Shown here piece after piece: positions 32,191 through 41,473 of a stretch of DNA of 41,473 bases. The DNA comes from Bacteroidales bacterium. Its GTDB lineage: Bacteria; Bacteroidota; Bacteroidia; Bacteroidales; JAAYJT01. The notes beneath the pieces are model-generated. The model made no database searches and was not told where the DNA came from. It saw nothing but the letters and a program-made list of their open reading frames with translations. The translations under genes were made by a program, and so were the position numbers. Each line of letters begins with the position of its first letter. The stretch's first letter is position 1. The stretch covers positions 1 to 41,473 of the forward strand of contig JAAYJT010000025.1 of NCBI GenBank assembly GCA_012522795.1, read 5' to 3'.

Positions 32191-34380
32191 ATGAAAAAAA
32201 CATTTATTCTAAGTTTTACGACTATTATTGCAGTTTTGTGCAGCTTTTCAACTCCTGTATCCGGTCAAACCTGGGGCAATACAGAAGAATTGTTCCATCC
32301 GGTTTCACATAATCTCGAAAATGGAATATTGCTTGATACGCCCCGTTCCAGCCCCATTATTGAGAACGATCACCTATTTTACACTGACTTTTATGGCTTT
32401 CACATCTATAATATAGCTGATCCGGAAAACCCTGTAAATATTTCATGTACTCCTGTACCAGGAAAAGCCTATCATTTTACCATTCAAGATGACATTGCAT
32501 ATGTTTGCAACGACTGTGGAGTAGTTGTTATTGATATAAGAGATTATACAAATCCTGAAGTTGTTAATTTCCAATACCTTGATTTTGAACCCTTTATGAT
32601 TATTGTAGAGCAATCATATGTATACTTTGCACATGAAAGCGGAGTAAAAACATACAAGCTTACTGCAGATTATGGTTTTGAACTCACAGGGTATATTGAT
32701 ATTCCTCCTGCTGTCACCAATTTTGCAGGTTTTACAAAGAAGGGACATCTTATTTATTATGTCAATTCCAAGGCTGTCTTTTCACTTGATGTAAGTGATC
32801 CCGAGGACATACAACTTGTTGCAAGCGATGAATTCAATACCGGCGGAACATGTTGGGGCAGAGTTATAATAAAAGATCACTATTTAATGGTTGCAACTAC
32901 CCTTAAACTCCTTGTTTATGACCTTTCTGATCTTAACAATCTTACACGGGTTTATGAAGGACTACCATCTTCCCATACTATTTATAACATTGTTATTGAA
33001 AATAATATTATGGTTATAAATCATAGTAATAATGGGAGTTTTACTATCTGTGACATAACTGACCCTGTAAACCCGACCGTTCTATACGCCCATATTGGTA
33101 ATTGGTTTTATAATCGCCTTTATACATTGGGAGGCTTAAAGAATAATATTTTATATATTTTAAATAATGGACAAGAGCATTCTGAAGGTTATACTATACA
33201 CCTTATTGATATTTCGGAGGTTACATCGCCTTCAATTATCAGTAAAATAGAATCAAAACCGGGTAAATCCCGATCAGTAGCACTATTGGAAAAAAATGAT
33301 CAGAGATATGCTCTTGTTGCCAGGGATAACACTAGAGATACTCAATCGTCAAGTGGATTATTGAATATTCTAAATGTTACTGACCCGGCAAATCCTATAC
33401 TCCTATCAACAATTGATATTCCGGGGCATGGTATGTCAATTGCAACAGATCAAAACAGTTGGGCATATATTTGCGTTGCAGTTTTAAATTTTCCCACCTA
33501 TCATTACAACATAGTATTAGTTAATATTGAGGACCTTACCAATCCTTATATTACTGATCTGCAACCTGCCGGCGGAAATCTGGGCTATTATTTCAATAGC
33601 GTTGTAAGTTATTATGATGGAAGCGCATACTTAATTGACAAAGACTACATCAGGATTTATGATGGTTCTTCAGGAACATTGATTGAAAAAGGTATTACTT
33701 CAGTATATGGACAGAATGGAATGGGTATTCTGGCTAACAAGGAAGGATTTGTTTATGTAGCAGGAGGTAACTATGGTTTTCAACTATATAATGTCTCTAA
33801 TCCATTAAATCCATATATGGTGAATTGGCATAATACTAATGGACCTGTTTTTGATGTATCAGTAGAAGATGGTATTGCATGTGTGGCTGATTATTCAGGT
33901 GGTTTATACACTTTTGATGTAAGTCAGAATGTAATTATTCCCCGTGGTCAAATTTTTACAAATGTTGGAAAACCAATTTCCGTATTAAAGCTTAACGATA
34001 TAGCATATTTAGGAATGGATAATGGACGTATTGAGATGTTTGATGTTTCCAATCCTGAGCAACCTGAATCTTTAGGCTGGTATCTTACTAATGGCACACG
34101 GGTTAATGATATGATAGCCGATTATGAAAATGATCTTATTTATGTAGCAAATGAGCTTGAAACATTGATCCTTAAACTGGGAAATGCAACTACAATATTA
34201 CCCGGTGATGCCAATTGCGATGGCAAAGTTGACATAAGTGACGTAATAGTGATAATAAGTTATATAATGGGTTATAGCCCTGAGCCATTCTGTTTTGAAA
34301 ATGCAGATGTAAACGATGACGGTGAAATAACAATATCAGATGTTGTCATTACAGTAAATATAATTTTCAACAGCAAGTAA
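32191..34380 (+). CDS. Exported LVIVD-repeat propeller with C-terminal dockerin
   Basis: This 729-aa protein has a signal peptide (KTFILSFTTIIAVLCSFSTPVSG), then a run of LVIVD-type repeats (FHIYNIADPENPVNIS, GVVVIDIRDYTNPEVVNF, LNILNVTDPANPILLSTI, FQLYNVSNPLNPYMVNW, IEMFDVSNPEQPES), which should form one or more beta-propellers. The last 65 residues are a type I dockerin-like module: LPGDANCDGKVDISDVIVII and NADVNDDGEITISDVVITVN are the two calcium-binding F-hand repeats. No T9SS signal is seen. It is likely cell-surface or secreted. The neighbour carries a very similar dockerin. Confidence 0.85.
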   Translation: MKKTFILSFTTIIAVLCSFSTPVSGQTWGNTEELFHPVSHNLENGILLDTPRSSPIIENDHLFYTDFYGFHIYNIADPENPVNISCTPVPGKAYHFTIQDDIAYVCNDCGVVVIDIRDYTNPEVVNFQYLDFEPFMIIVEQSYVYFAHESGVKTYKLTADYGFELTGYIDIPPAVTNFAGFTKKGHLIYYVNSKAVFSLDVSDPEDIQLVASDEFNTGGTCWGRVIIKDHYLMVATTLKLLVYDLSDLNNLTRVYEGLPSSHTIYNIVIENNIMVINHSNNGSFTICDITDPVNPTVLYAHIGNWFYNRLYTLGGLKNNILYILNNGQEHSEGYTIHLIDISEVTSPSIISKIESKPGKSRSVALLEKNDQRYALVARDNTRDTQSSSGLLNILNVTDPANPILLSTIDIPGHGMSIATDQNSWAYICVAVLNFPTYHYNIVLVNIEDLTNPYITDLQPAGGNLGYYFNSVVSYYDGSAYLIDKDYIRIYDGSSGTLIEKGITSVYGQNGMGILANKEGFVYVAGGNYGFQLYNVSNPLNPYMVNWHNTNGPVFDVSVEDGIACVADYSGGLYTFDVSQNVIIPRGQIFTNVGKPISVLKLNDIAYLGMDNGRIEMFDVSNPEQPESLGWYLTNGTRVNDMIADYENDLIYVANELETLILKLGNATTILPGDANCDGKVDISDVIVIISYIMGYSPEPFCFENADVNDDGEITISDVVITVNIIFNSK

Positions 34381-34435
34381 CCCCGGCATTTCCTATAAAA
34401 ATTTTACTCAATTTATAAATCTTTTATTTTAGCAC

Positions 34436-36313
34436 ATGAGAAACAGAATATTACTTCTTTTTAGTTTGGCATTACATTTATCTGTCATTGCTCAAACATT
34501 TACAGATATAACGTTACAATCAGGTATTAATGTTTTACCTGGTTTAGGCGATGTTGTAATATGGTTTGATTATAATAACGACGGATGGCTAGACTTTTTT
34601 GGTTCAACTAACAGTCAGACAGTTTTCTATCATAATAATGGTGATGGCACTTTTACTGATATATCAGTACAATCAGGGCTTTCAACAACAACCCCATATT
34701 GTATTGCCGCTGGCGATTACGACAACGATGGCTATACTGATATTCTTCTGGCATCAATACATTCAAGTTATAATTTAATAGTGTATCGCAATGATTCAGG
34801 AAATGGCTTTGTGGAAGCCTTTAATACAGGTATCTCCGCAACACATAGCATTTGGTTAGATTATGATTGTGATGGTCATTTGGATATATTCTGTCTTACC
34901 TGGGCAGGAGCACCTTGTCTATTCAGAAATGATGGTAACGGGAGCTTTGAAGATGTAACACAGTCTATGGGATTTAATCAATCTTCTGGTACAACAGCCT
35001 CGGCTTCTGATTATAACAATGATGGATTTCCTGACATTTATTGTGCGTTCAGTTCAAGTACAAAAACAAATCGATTGTATAAAAATATTGCAGGCTCGGG
35101 ATTCGAGGATGTAACGATTGCAGCCGGTGTAAATGATTACAGAAAAAGTGAGGCTGTTGCATGGGGAGACTATAATGATGATGGATGGATGGATTTGTAT
35201 TTTGCCAATATTGGCTCAAATCGCAATGTACTGTTTCATAATAATGGAAATGGGACATTCACTGATGTAACTCTAACCGCCGGTGTCGGAGACGTGGGAG
35301 ATGCCAGAACTTGCGCATGGATTGATTATAATAATGATGGTTATCTTGATTTATTTACTACCAACCATGTGAATCCAAACAGATTACATGAAAATAATGG
35401 AGATGGCACATTCACCAATGTGGCACCCACAGCAAATATAACTGGTCCGACCGATGGTTTCTCAATTAGCTGGGGTGATTTTGACCGCGACGGTGATCTG
35501 GATATCCTGTTTGCCGGGCATTCATTTGGAATTGTATTATTAAGGAACGATGGCGGTAATGCACAAAACTTCTTAAACATTACTCTGGAAGGCACATTTG
35601 ATAACAGAAGTGGAATTGGAAGCCGCATTACAGTGTTTGCAAACGATAGGCAGCAAATAAGGGAAATAAATGGTGGGCGCGGTGCATATTCTCAGGATGC
35701 ACTAGCTTTACACATAGGGCTTGGCAATGCTCAAATTGTTGACAGCATCCATATTTTATGGCCAAGCGGTATGTTGCAGAAAGTATTTAATATTAATGCA
35801 AACCAGTTTATTACCATTCAGCAGGAGGGCAATGTACCACCACGCATTTTTCGTTTAGTTGAACCTTTACCTGATCCTTCTATTGCAGATAATAGTGCCG
35901 CATTTAAATGGACAGCAAGTTATGACCCAGACATGGGTAATACAATTGATTATTATCTACATATTGAAAGCCCGGAGCACAACGCTGTTTTTGGTCCTGT
36001 TCAGGATACTACAATTATTATAGTACCTGCACCATGGATGAGCGCCGACTCAACTTATTGGTATGTTAATGCCAGCGACGGCATTGACATACGTCGAAGC
36101 TGGGATAAATGGATATTCAATTATACAAGCACCACTGTTCCAGGAGATGCAAATTGCGATGGCATTGTAGATGTGCTTGATATTATTTGTTTAACTAATT
36201 ATATAGCAGGACTAAACCCTGAACCTTTCTGTTTCGAAAATGCTGATGTTTCAGGAGATGGTGTTATTGATCTTATTGATATTATTCTTACCATTAATAT
36301 AATTATTGAGTAA
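34436..36313 (+). CDS. Exported FG-GAP/ASPIC protein with C-terminal dockerin
   Basis: This 625-aa protein has a signal peptide (RILLLFSLALHLSVIAQ), then about eight FG-GAP/VCBS repeats with calcium-type loops (YNNDGWLDFF, YDNDGYTDILLA, YNDDGWMDLYF, FDRDGDLDILFA), then an ASPIC/UnbV-type segment (GSRITVFANDRQQIREINGG, LHIGLGNAQIVDSIHILWPS). An Ig-like stretch (about 470-560) precedes a dockerin-like end (VPGDANCDGIVDVLDIICLT, NADVSGDGVIDLIDIILTIN). It follows the propeller gene by 55 bp and shares PEPFCFENADV in the dockerin with it, so the two probably share a binding partner. Confidence 0.85.
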   Translation: MRNRILLLFSLALHLSVIAQTFTDITLQSGINVLPGLGDVVIWFDYNNDGWLDFFGSTNSQTVFYHNNGDGTFTDISVQSGLSTTTPYCIAAGDYDNDGYTDILLASIHSSYNLIVYRNDSGNGFVEAFNTGISATHSIWLDYDCDGHLDIFCLTWAGAPCLFRNDGNGSFEDVTQSMGFNQSSGTTASASDYNNDGFPDIYCAFSSSTKTNRLYKNIAGSGFEDVTIAAGVNDYRKSEAVAWGDYNDDGWMDLYFANIGSNRNVLFHNNGNGTFTDVTLTAGVGDVGDARTCAWIDYNNDGYLDLFTTNHVNPNRLHENNGDGTFTNVAPTANITGPTDGFSISWGDFDRDGDLDILFAGHSFGIVLLRNDGGNAQNFLNITLEGTFDNRSGIGSRITVFANDRQQIREINGGRGAYSQDALALHIGLGNAQIVDSIHILWPSGMLQKVFNINANQFITIQQEGNVPPRIFRLVEPLPDPSIADNSAAFKWTASYDPDMGNTIDYYLHIESPEHNAVFGPVQDTTIIIVPAPWMSADSTYWYVNASDGIDIRRSWDKWIFNYTSTTVPGDANCDGIVDVLDIICLTNYIAGLNPEPFCFENADVSGDGVIDLIDIILTINIIIE

Positions 36314-36624
36314 CTAACTACTCAAATACAATATTTATTTATTATATAAAAAACAAGATTTAACAATAAAATAAATCGTTCTTTTTAGGAAGGGAAACAG
36401 TTATAATACAGAAGAAGAAAAGTGATTTCTTCATGTTTGATTTATTGTTTGGGGAGCGAATATCACTATTCGCTCCTTTTTAGAATAATTAGCTATATAT
36501 AAAAAAATATAAAAATATGCAGTCATTGATTATTAATCACAACTATTTGCCTCCGTAGCTAAATTATAGAATACTAATTTTAATTTTATTTATATCCTTT
36601 TATGTATCAATCAAACTTTAAATT
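36314..36624. other. Intergenic region with terminator
   Basis: Apart from the strong terminator at 36453-36481, I see no gene or clear regulatory site in these 311 bp. Confidence 0.5.
36453..36481 (+). terminator. Strong Rho-independent terminator
   Basis: GGAGCGAATA (36453-36462), loop TCAC, TATTCGCTCC (36467-36476), then five Ts. It ends the transcript of the two dockerin genes before the 1186-aa gene. Confidence 0.85.
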
Positions 36625-39600
36625 ATGAAAAATTTATTACTCTTTTTTGTTGCAATGCTCTTAGGGTTTTATAGCCTAAAAGCTGTTGATGTACAAATTG
36701 GTTTGGGTGAAACCACAAATTTAGATTTCCCGATTAATTCCTGTTACGGTTTTAATTACAGCCAGCAAATTTATTTGCAAAGTGAGATTAACGATGCAGG
36801 AGGTGGGGCTGGAGAAATAACCAAAATAAGGTTTTTTTATGCCTCTGATGGGGAGGATTTTAATGCGTGGAAAAACTGGACAATATATCTCGGCAACACT
36901 ACTAAAACTTTCTTTCTAAGTTCATCCAACTGGGTTCCTGTTGATCAGTTAACACAGGTTTTTTCAGGAGATCTTCCTACACCGGTTGCTGGCACATGGC
37001 TTGAGATAACTTTACAAATTCCATTTAATTATACTGGAAATAATATTGTTGTAGCAGTAAATGAAAACTCTCCAGGTTATAGTTGTACTGCTGCCTGGCG
37101 TTCTTTTAATTCGGGTTCGAACAGAGGAATACATTACTATGACGATGATAATAACCCAGATCCAGCCAATCCACCATCTGGTAATTTAAAATCAGTTATA
37201 GCACAAATTCAGTTTGATATGGCTGCATTTGTGCCAACAACCCCACCTAATTGCGCACTGTCGATTAGTCCTGTAAATAACCAAACAGTTTTATTAGACC
37301 AAACTCTGAACTGGATAAGTGGTGGAGGAGGCCCTACTTCTTATGATGTTTATTTTGGAACAAGTAACCCACCTGAATTCATTCAAAATCAGAGTGAAGC
37401 TACCTATACCCCAACACTTGTTGCCGGGCAAACCTATTATTGGCAAATTGTTCCCCGCAATAGTATTGGACCTGCTGAGGGATGTCTTGTCTGGAGTTTT
37501 AAAACAGCTACTGAAACACAACTTTTTGAAAGTTTTGAATCAGTAACATTTCCCCCCTTGGGCTGGACCAACCCCGATAATTTTCTCAGAAACACTAGCT
37601 ATAAATATCATGGTACTGCTTCTGTATACAAATACACTTCAGCTGCTCAAAGTTTACTCACAACTCCATTATTAACAATTACTCCTGATAGCAAACTGGA
37701 GTTTTATGCTTTTACAACTGCAACAACCAATACACAAAGGATTCAGATTAAATTTTCAACTGATCGTGAAAACTGGCTTAATATCAGTCCTCCTTTGCCA
37801 ATTCCCATTACTTCAAAATTTGAATATTTTAGTGTAGATCTTGGCTCTCTTGCTGGAGAAGAATCAGCTTATTATCTTGCTATAGCTGTATTTAACACAG
37901 GCACGGGTGCAGCAGTTTATCTTGATCAGATTTTAGGTCCGGAAATAGCACCTGTAATGCCAGGACCTCCTGTTTTGGGAGATCCGGCAAACAATCTTAT
38001 AAATGCACCGAATAAACCCGAACTCTCATGGGAACCATCAGCATCAGGAGGCATTCCACATGGTTATAAAATTTACCTTGACACCTCTCCTACGCCTACT
38101 TTTGAATGGGCTGATGTTACTACTACTTCTTATAAAGTTCTGCCACTTTTGGAATATTCAACAACTTATTACTGGAGAGTTGGTGCTTATAATAACGCCG
38201 GTGAAGATCTAAGTGAAATACGATCGTTTACAGTTATGGATGACCCAACAATTTATTCATTTCCGTGGGTAGAAAATTTTGGTTCTTTAGATAGCGATCC
38301 TTTTCCACCTTTTGGCTGGACAATACATAGTGGCGTTATAGATGATCCAACGAATTTAGGAACACATCCTTCTGGTAACTGGATTCGGGGGAACTGGTTG
38401 AACAACCCAGCTGAAGCTGATAATAAAACAGCAAAAATATTTCTTAATTTTGTATTTAATGGATGGCTAATAACCCCGCCAATAAGTATTACCGAAAGTG
38501 GTTATGAATTAATTTTTGATTTAGCATTAACGCAGCGAAATACTATGAATCCTCCTTCTCAACCAGGGGGCGCCGATAAAATATTTGCTATTCTTATAGG
38601 GGACGGAACAAACTGGACCCCTGCAAATGTTGTCAGACAATGGGATAACAAAGGCTCAGAATATGTTTTTAATGAAATACCAAATACAGGGATGAAAGTT
38701 ACTATCCCAATTAGTGAACCGGGTATTAAACAAATTGCATTCTATGGATATTCTGAATTAACTGGCGCTGGGCTCGTTGATATACTGATTGATAATATTA
38801 CTGTAATGAAGCCCACGGATTGTTTACCCCCAACTGATCTTTCGGCATCAAATGTCAGCAGTTCAACAGCTGATATATCATGGATGGCAGGTTCTGACGA
38901 AACACTATGGAATATTAAATACGGAGCTGTGGGATTTAATCCCTATACAAGTGGATATTTAATTCCGGGAGTATCAAGCAATACATTCACAATTACAGGA
39001 TTACAGACTATTACTAATTATCATGTTTATGTTCAGGCTGATTGTGGAGAGGGTGAGATAAGTCTTTGGGGTGGACCTGTTCTGTTTGAGACTTTATGTG
39101 CTCCTTTTCCACTTCCTTTTACTGAAGACTTTACAAATACAGCAGTCAAGCAAATACCCGGATGCTGGTCAAAAGCAGGATTAGGGGAAGGAGCATGGGG
39201 AGTTAATAATACAAACCTTGCTGGTGGCGCACATCCAGAAATGAAACTTAATTACTCTCCAAGTTTTACAGGAATATCAAGGTTAATCACACCAGTCCTG
39301 TTAACGGAAGGTGCCACTAATTTTACAATTTCATTAAAACAATATTTGAATTATTATTCTTTTTACGAAGGAGCATATATTGCAATTGAGTTTTCAGTTG
39401 ATGATGGTGAGAACTGGTCAATAATTTGGCAACACTTCATTGATGCTATTTACAATGCTCAATATAATGAATTTGATTTTGAACTGCCAAAAAACACTGA
39501 AGAGTTCTTAATAGCCTTTACATATTTTGGAAATAATTATAACAATATCGATGGCTGGCATTTTGATGATATAAGCATTATTGCAATAGAAGAACCTGAA

Positions 39601-40185
39601 CCACCAGATAATCAGACTGTAACTGGAAATGTGGATGGCTGCTATAATGCAACAGAAGTTGTTACTATTTCAAATGCTCAGGTAGGATCAGGAAGTATCG
39701 GAGAGTTCAGAGCTGGAATAAGTATAAACGCAACAGACTTTACTTTACTTGAAAATGCTACTGCATACTTGTATGCCGGCACTAACATTGTTCTTGGCGA
39801 TGGCGTTCATGTTAGCGAAGGAGCTAATTTTTATGCCGGTATCATGGAGGAAATAACATACTGCGAACAGGCTGCTGCAATGGTTGCAGCTAAATCGGAA
39901 GAGATTGTTCCCGCTGTGATCATGAATCCTGAAACAACAGAATCTGTATTTACATTATTCCCTAATCCTTCAACCGGACGTTTCACTTTACTGATGAAAG
40001 AAACTGATGAGACTTCAACCATCAATATTGAAATATTTGATATGATGGGCGAAAAAATACTTCAAACACAACTCTTTGGTCAGAATCATCATGAATTTGA
40101 TCTTACTAACAGTCCAAAGGGAATTTATATATTACGTATATTGAATGGAAAGCAGACAAGCATAGAAAAACTGATTAAACATTAG
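36625..40185 (+). CDS. Large multidomain surface protein, T9SS substrate
   Basis: This 1186-aa protein has a signal peptide (LLLFFVAMLLGFYSLKA). I read fibronectin type III-like domains at about 205-290, 445-535 and 728-812 (for example PPTDLSASNVSSSTADISWM), with jelly-roll domains of the MAM or choice-of-anchor J kind between and after them (LFESFESVTFPPLGWTNPD; FVENFGS-like; FTEDFTNTAVKQIPGCWSKA). The last 80 residues are a type A T9SS signal (LFPNPSTGRFTLLMKE, IFDMMGEKIL, SPKGIYILRILNGKQTSIEK). It should cross the outer membrane by T9SS and be anchored or released. The ligand is unknown. Confidence 0.87.
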   Translation: MKNLLLFFVAMLLGFYSLKAVDVQIGLGETTNLDFPINSCYGFNYSQQIYLQSEINDAGGGAGEITKIRFFYASDGEDFNAWKNWTIYLGNTTKTFFLSSSNWVPVDQLTQVFSGDLPTPVAGTWLEITLQIPFNYTGNNIVVAVNENSPGYSCTAAWRSFNSGSNRGIHYYDDDNNPDPANPPSGNLKSVIAQIQFDMAAFVPTTPPNCALSISPVNNQTVLLDQTLNWISGGGGPTSYDVYFGTSNPPEFIQNQSEATYTPTLVAGQTYYWQIVPRNSIGPAEGCLVWSFKTATETQLFESFESVTFPPLGWTNPDNFLRNTSYKYHGTASVYKYTSAAQSLLTTPLLTITPDSKLEFYAFTTATTNTQRIQIKFSTDRENWLNISPPLPIPITSKFEYFSVDLGSLAGEESAYYLAIAVFNTGTGAAVYLDQILGPEIAPVMPGPPVLGDPANNLINAPNKPELSWEPSASGGIPHGYKIYLDTSPTPTFEWADVTTTSYKVLPLLEYSTTYYWRVGAYNNAGEDLSEIRSFTVMDDPTIYSFPWVENFGSLDSDPFPPFGWTIHSGVIDDPTNLGTHPSGNWIRGNWLNNPAEADNKTAKIFLNFVFNGWLITPPISITESGYELIFDLALTQRNTMNPPSQPGGADKIFAILIGDGTNWTPANVVRQWDNKGSEYVFNEIPNTGMKVTIPISEPGIKQIAFYGYSELTGAGLVDILIDNITVMKPTDCLPPTDLSASNVSSSTADISWMAGSDETLWNIKYGAVGFNPYTSGYLIPGVSSNTFTITGLQTITNYHVYVQADCGEGEISLWGGPVLFETLCAPFPLPFTEDFTNTAVKQIPGCWSKAGLGEGAWGVNNTNLAGGAHPEMKLNYSPSFTGISRLITPVLLTEGATNFTISLKQYLNYYSFYEGAYIAIEFSVDDGENWSIIWQHFIDAIYNAQYNEFDFELPKNTEEFLIAFTYFGNNYNNIDGWHFDDISIIAIEEPEPPDNQTVTGNVDGCYNATEVVTISNAQVGSGSIGEFRAGISINATDFTLLENATAYLYAGTNIVLGDGVHVSEGANFYAGIMEEITYCEQAAAMVAAKSEEIVPAVIMNPETTESVFTLFPNPSTGRFTLLMKETDETSTINIEIFDMMGEKILQTQLFGQNHHEFDLTNSPKGIYILRILNGKQTSIEKLIKH

Positions 40186-40230
40186 CCTCCTCTCATTCTT
40201 TCTGTCTGCTAAAAGCGTCATAACAGACGC

Positions 40231-40268
40231 AAACCCCGTCATAGATTAAAACCGTGACGGGGTTTTTT
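40231..40268 (+). terminator. Terminator after the T9SS substrate gene
   Basis: AAACCCCGTCA (40231-40241) pairs perfectly with TGACGGGGTTT (40255-40265), followed by further Ts. An 11-bp GC-rich stem with a T tract; a strong terminator, 45 bp past the stop. Confidence 0.88.
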
Positions 40269-40352
40269 AATTTAAAAGCCTGTTACACAATGATTCAAAA
40301 AAATTGCGAGTTACGAGTTAAGTGGTTATGAAAACAGACTCTTTATTAAATT

Positions 40353-41473
40353 GATACTGTCCCAAAAAGTGTATAAAGTACAAAAAGTTTAATTTGGATT
40401 ACTTCACATAAAAAACATCACCTATGGACTTTACACCATCTCAAATCAGCAAAATTATTGAACGAATCGTATGCAAGGAAGATGGTTTAAATACCATTCT
40501 CAAACTTACTCTTGAAACATTGATGAAAGCTAAGCGTACAGAATATAAACATCTTACCCGGGATTACAGTAATGGCTATAGATCTCGCAAAGCTTTTGGA
40601 AATAAGCAAATGCTTGAATTACAAGCACCCCACACACGTAATGGTGGTCTTTATCCGGTTATTTTAGGTTTATTAAAAAAACCAGGAACAAGAAGCCCGG
40701 AGCTTAGGCTTCCGTTTATATAAACCAGGTTTAACCACCAAACAAGTAAGCGGTGTTTTTTAAGAGATTTATGGCAAACATTATAGCAATAGTCAGGTAA
40801 GTCGAATGTTCGATCTTGTTCCTAAAGAAGTATTTAAGTGGCTTAATCGTCCATTAAAAAGCTATCATCCTATTGTTTACATTGATTCTACATTTATTCC
40901 CACTCGTCGGGTAGATAGCGTTAGTAAGGAAGCCTATTACACTTTATTAGCAGTATGTAGTGACCGTACACGTGAGGTTTTAGGAGTATTTAATTTTCCA
41001 ACCGAAGGTAGTAAGCAATGGGAAGCTATTTTTGAACGCTTAAAGAACCAAGGTTTATCAAATGTTGGTTTATTTGTTACATATGGATTGACCGATATAT
41101 AAAAAGCGATATGGAAGCATTTTCGCAGTGCAGATATTCAACTTTGTTCAGTTCATCTTCACAGAGTATTTCTTAAAGAAGTTAAGCCTAAACACAAAGC
41201 AGCCCTATCAGAAGGTTTTAGAGAGGTCTTCCGGTCAGATGACCGCAATGATACAATAGAAGCTGCCAAGCAAAGATTTTCAGAGTTTTGCGATTATTAG
41301 GGGAAATATTATCCCTATTTTGGAAGACGCAAAAACAACGCTCGTAACGAATTGTATTTTACTTACATATTATATGATCATCGAACACGATCAATGATTT
41401 ATTCAACGAATTTAGTAGAACGTCTTAACAGAGACTTTAAGCGAACAACCCTTATGCGTGGAGCTTTACCCAA
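40353..41473 (+). mobile_element. Decayed IS256-family insertion sequence (right end outside window)
   Basis: The left end is placed at about 40353, where GATACTGTCCCAAAAAGTGT resembles the terminal repeats I recall for IS256-family elements. The right end is not in the window, so the inverted repeat cannot be checked. A broken transposase fills the rest. Confidence 0.65.
40424..41473 (+). pseudogene. IS256-family transposase, frameshifted and stop-containing
   Basis: The reading frame begins MDFTPSQISKIIERIVCKED and continues into NGYRSRKAFGNKQMLELQAPHTRNGGLYPVILGL, the conserved N-terminal part. A seven-A run at 40675-40681 shifts it by one; in the new frame the text continues as NQEQEARSLGFRLYKPGLTTKQVSGVF, then TAA (40761-40763). 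Further on, DSTFIPTRRVD gives the first catalytic Asp, and two more in-frame stops lie at 41100-41102 (TAA) and 41298-41300 (TAG). STNLVERLNRDFKRTTLMRG marks the catalytic-Glu region. It cannot make a full transposase. Confidence 0.85.

Noticed and set aside
40424-41102. Programmed frameshift in the IS256-family transposase
   Set aside because: The seven-A run could allow slippage, but three further in-frame stops show the gene is broken, and IS256-family transposases are normally a single frame.

Overview
The window looks like a low-GC chromosomal segment of a Bacteroidota bacterium, probably Bacteroidales-like. Support comes from promoters of the Bacteroidota type (TTTG, about 18-20 nt, TAnnTTTG) in front of all three tRNA genes and rplU, from a protein with a type IX secretion (T9SS) C-terminal signal, and from typical family members (LVIVD propeller, FG-GAP/ASPIC protein, TPR-containing histidine kinase). 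No species can be named from the sequence alone.

Layout. 1-15366 is mostly core chromosome: a dicarboxylate/cation symporter; tRNA-Leu(TAA) and tRNA-Gly(GCC); a LOG-family hydrolase, P-loop kinase and dCMP deaminase; then a long minus-strand block (rsmA, TPR protein, serS, rpmA, rplU, M14 peptidase, mtnA), a small membrane protein, thpR, tRNA-Ala(GGC), a sirtuin, an FKBP lipoprotein and recX.

15367-22036 is a compact integrative element of about 6.65 kb, bounded by a perfect 20-bp direct repeat and inserted 13 nt upstream of the prfB start codon. All its genes read rightward in short-gap or overlapping order: tyrosine integrase, unknown 233-aa protein, excisionase-like HTH protein, small wHTH-like protein, DUF3987-type P-loop replication protein, zinc-finger/toprim-like (DUF6371-like) protein, and two or three small proteins, one with the N-terminal look of small-terminase/DUF5681 proteins. 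Between the two replication proteins lies a striking array of 9-bp iterons in two opposed clusters, a candidate replication origin. I see no relaxase and no capsid genes. Together this suggests a replicating phage satellite or a minimal mobilisable island, and it is the most interesting part of the window.

22050-31737 returns to core genes: prfB with its programmed +1 frameshift, cvpA-like and mlaF/mlaE-like genes, a small lipoprotein overlapping a SprT-like gene, manC, a two-subunit 3-oxoacid CoA-transferase, and a NarL-type response regulator with its TPR histidine kinase. 32191-40185 holds three large exported proteins; two carry nearly matching C-terminal dockerin-like modules and the third a T9SS type A signal. 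The window ends in a decayed IS256-family transposase (from 40353) that runs off the edge.

All calls rest on reading motifs and translations; no database search was possible.
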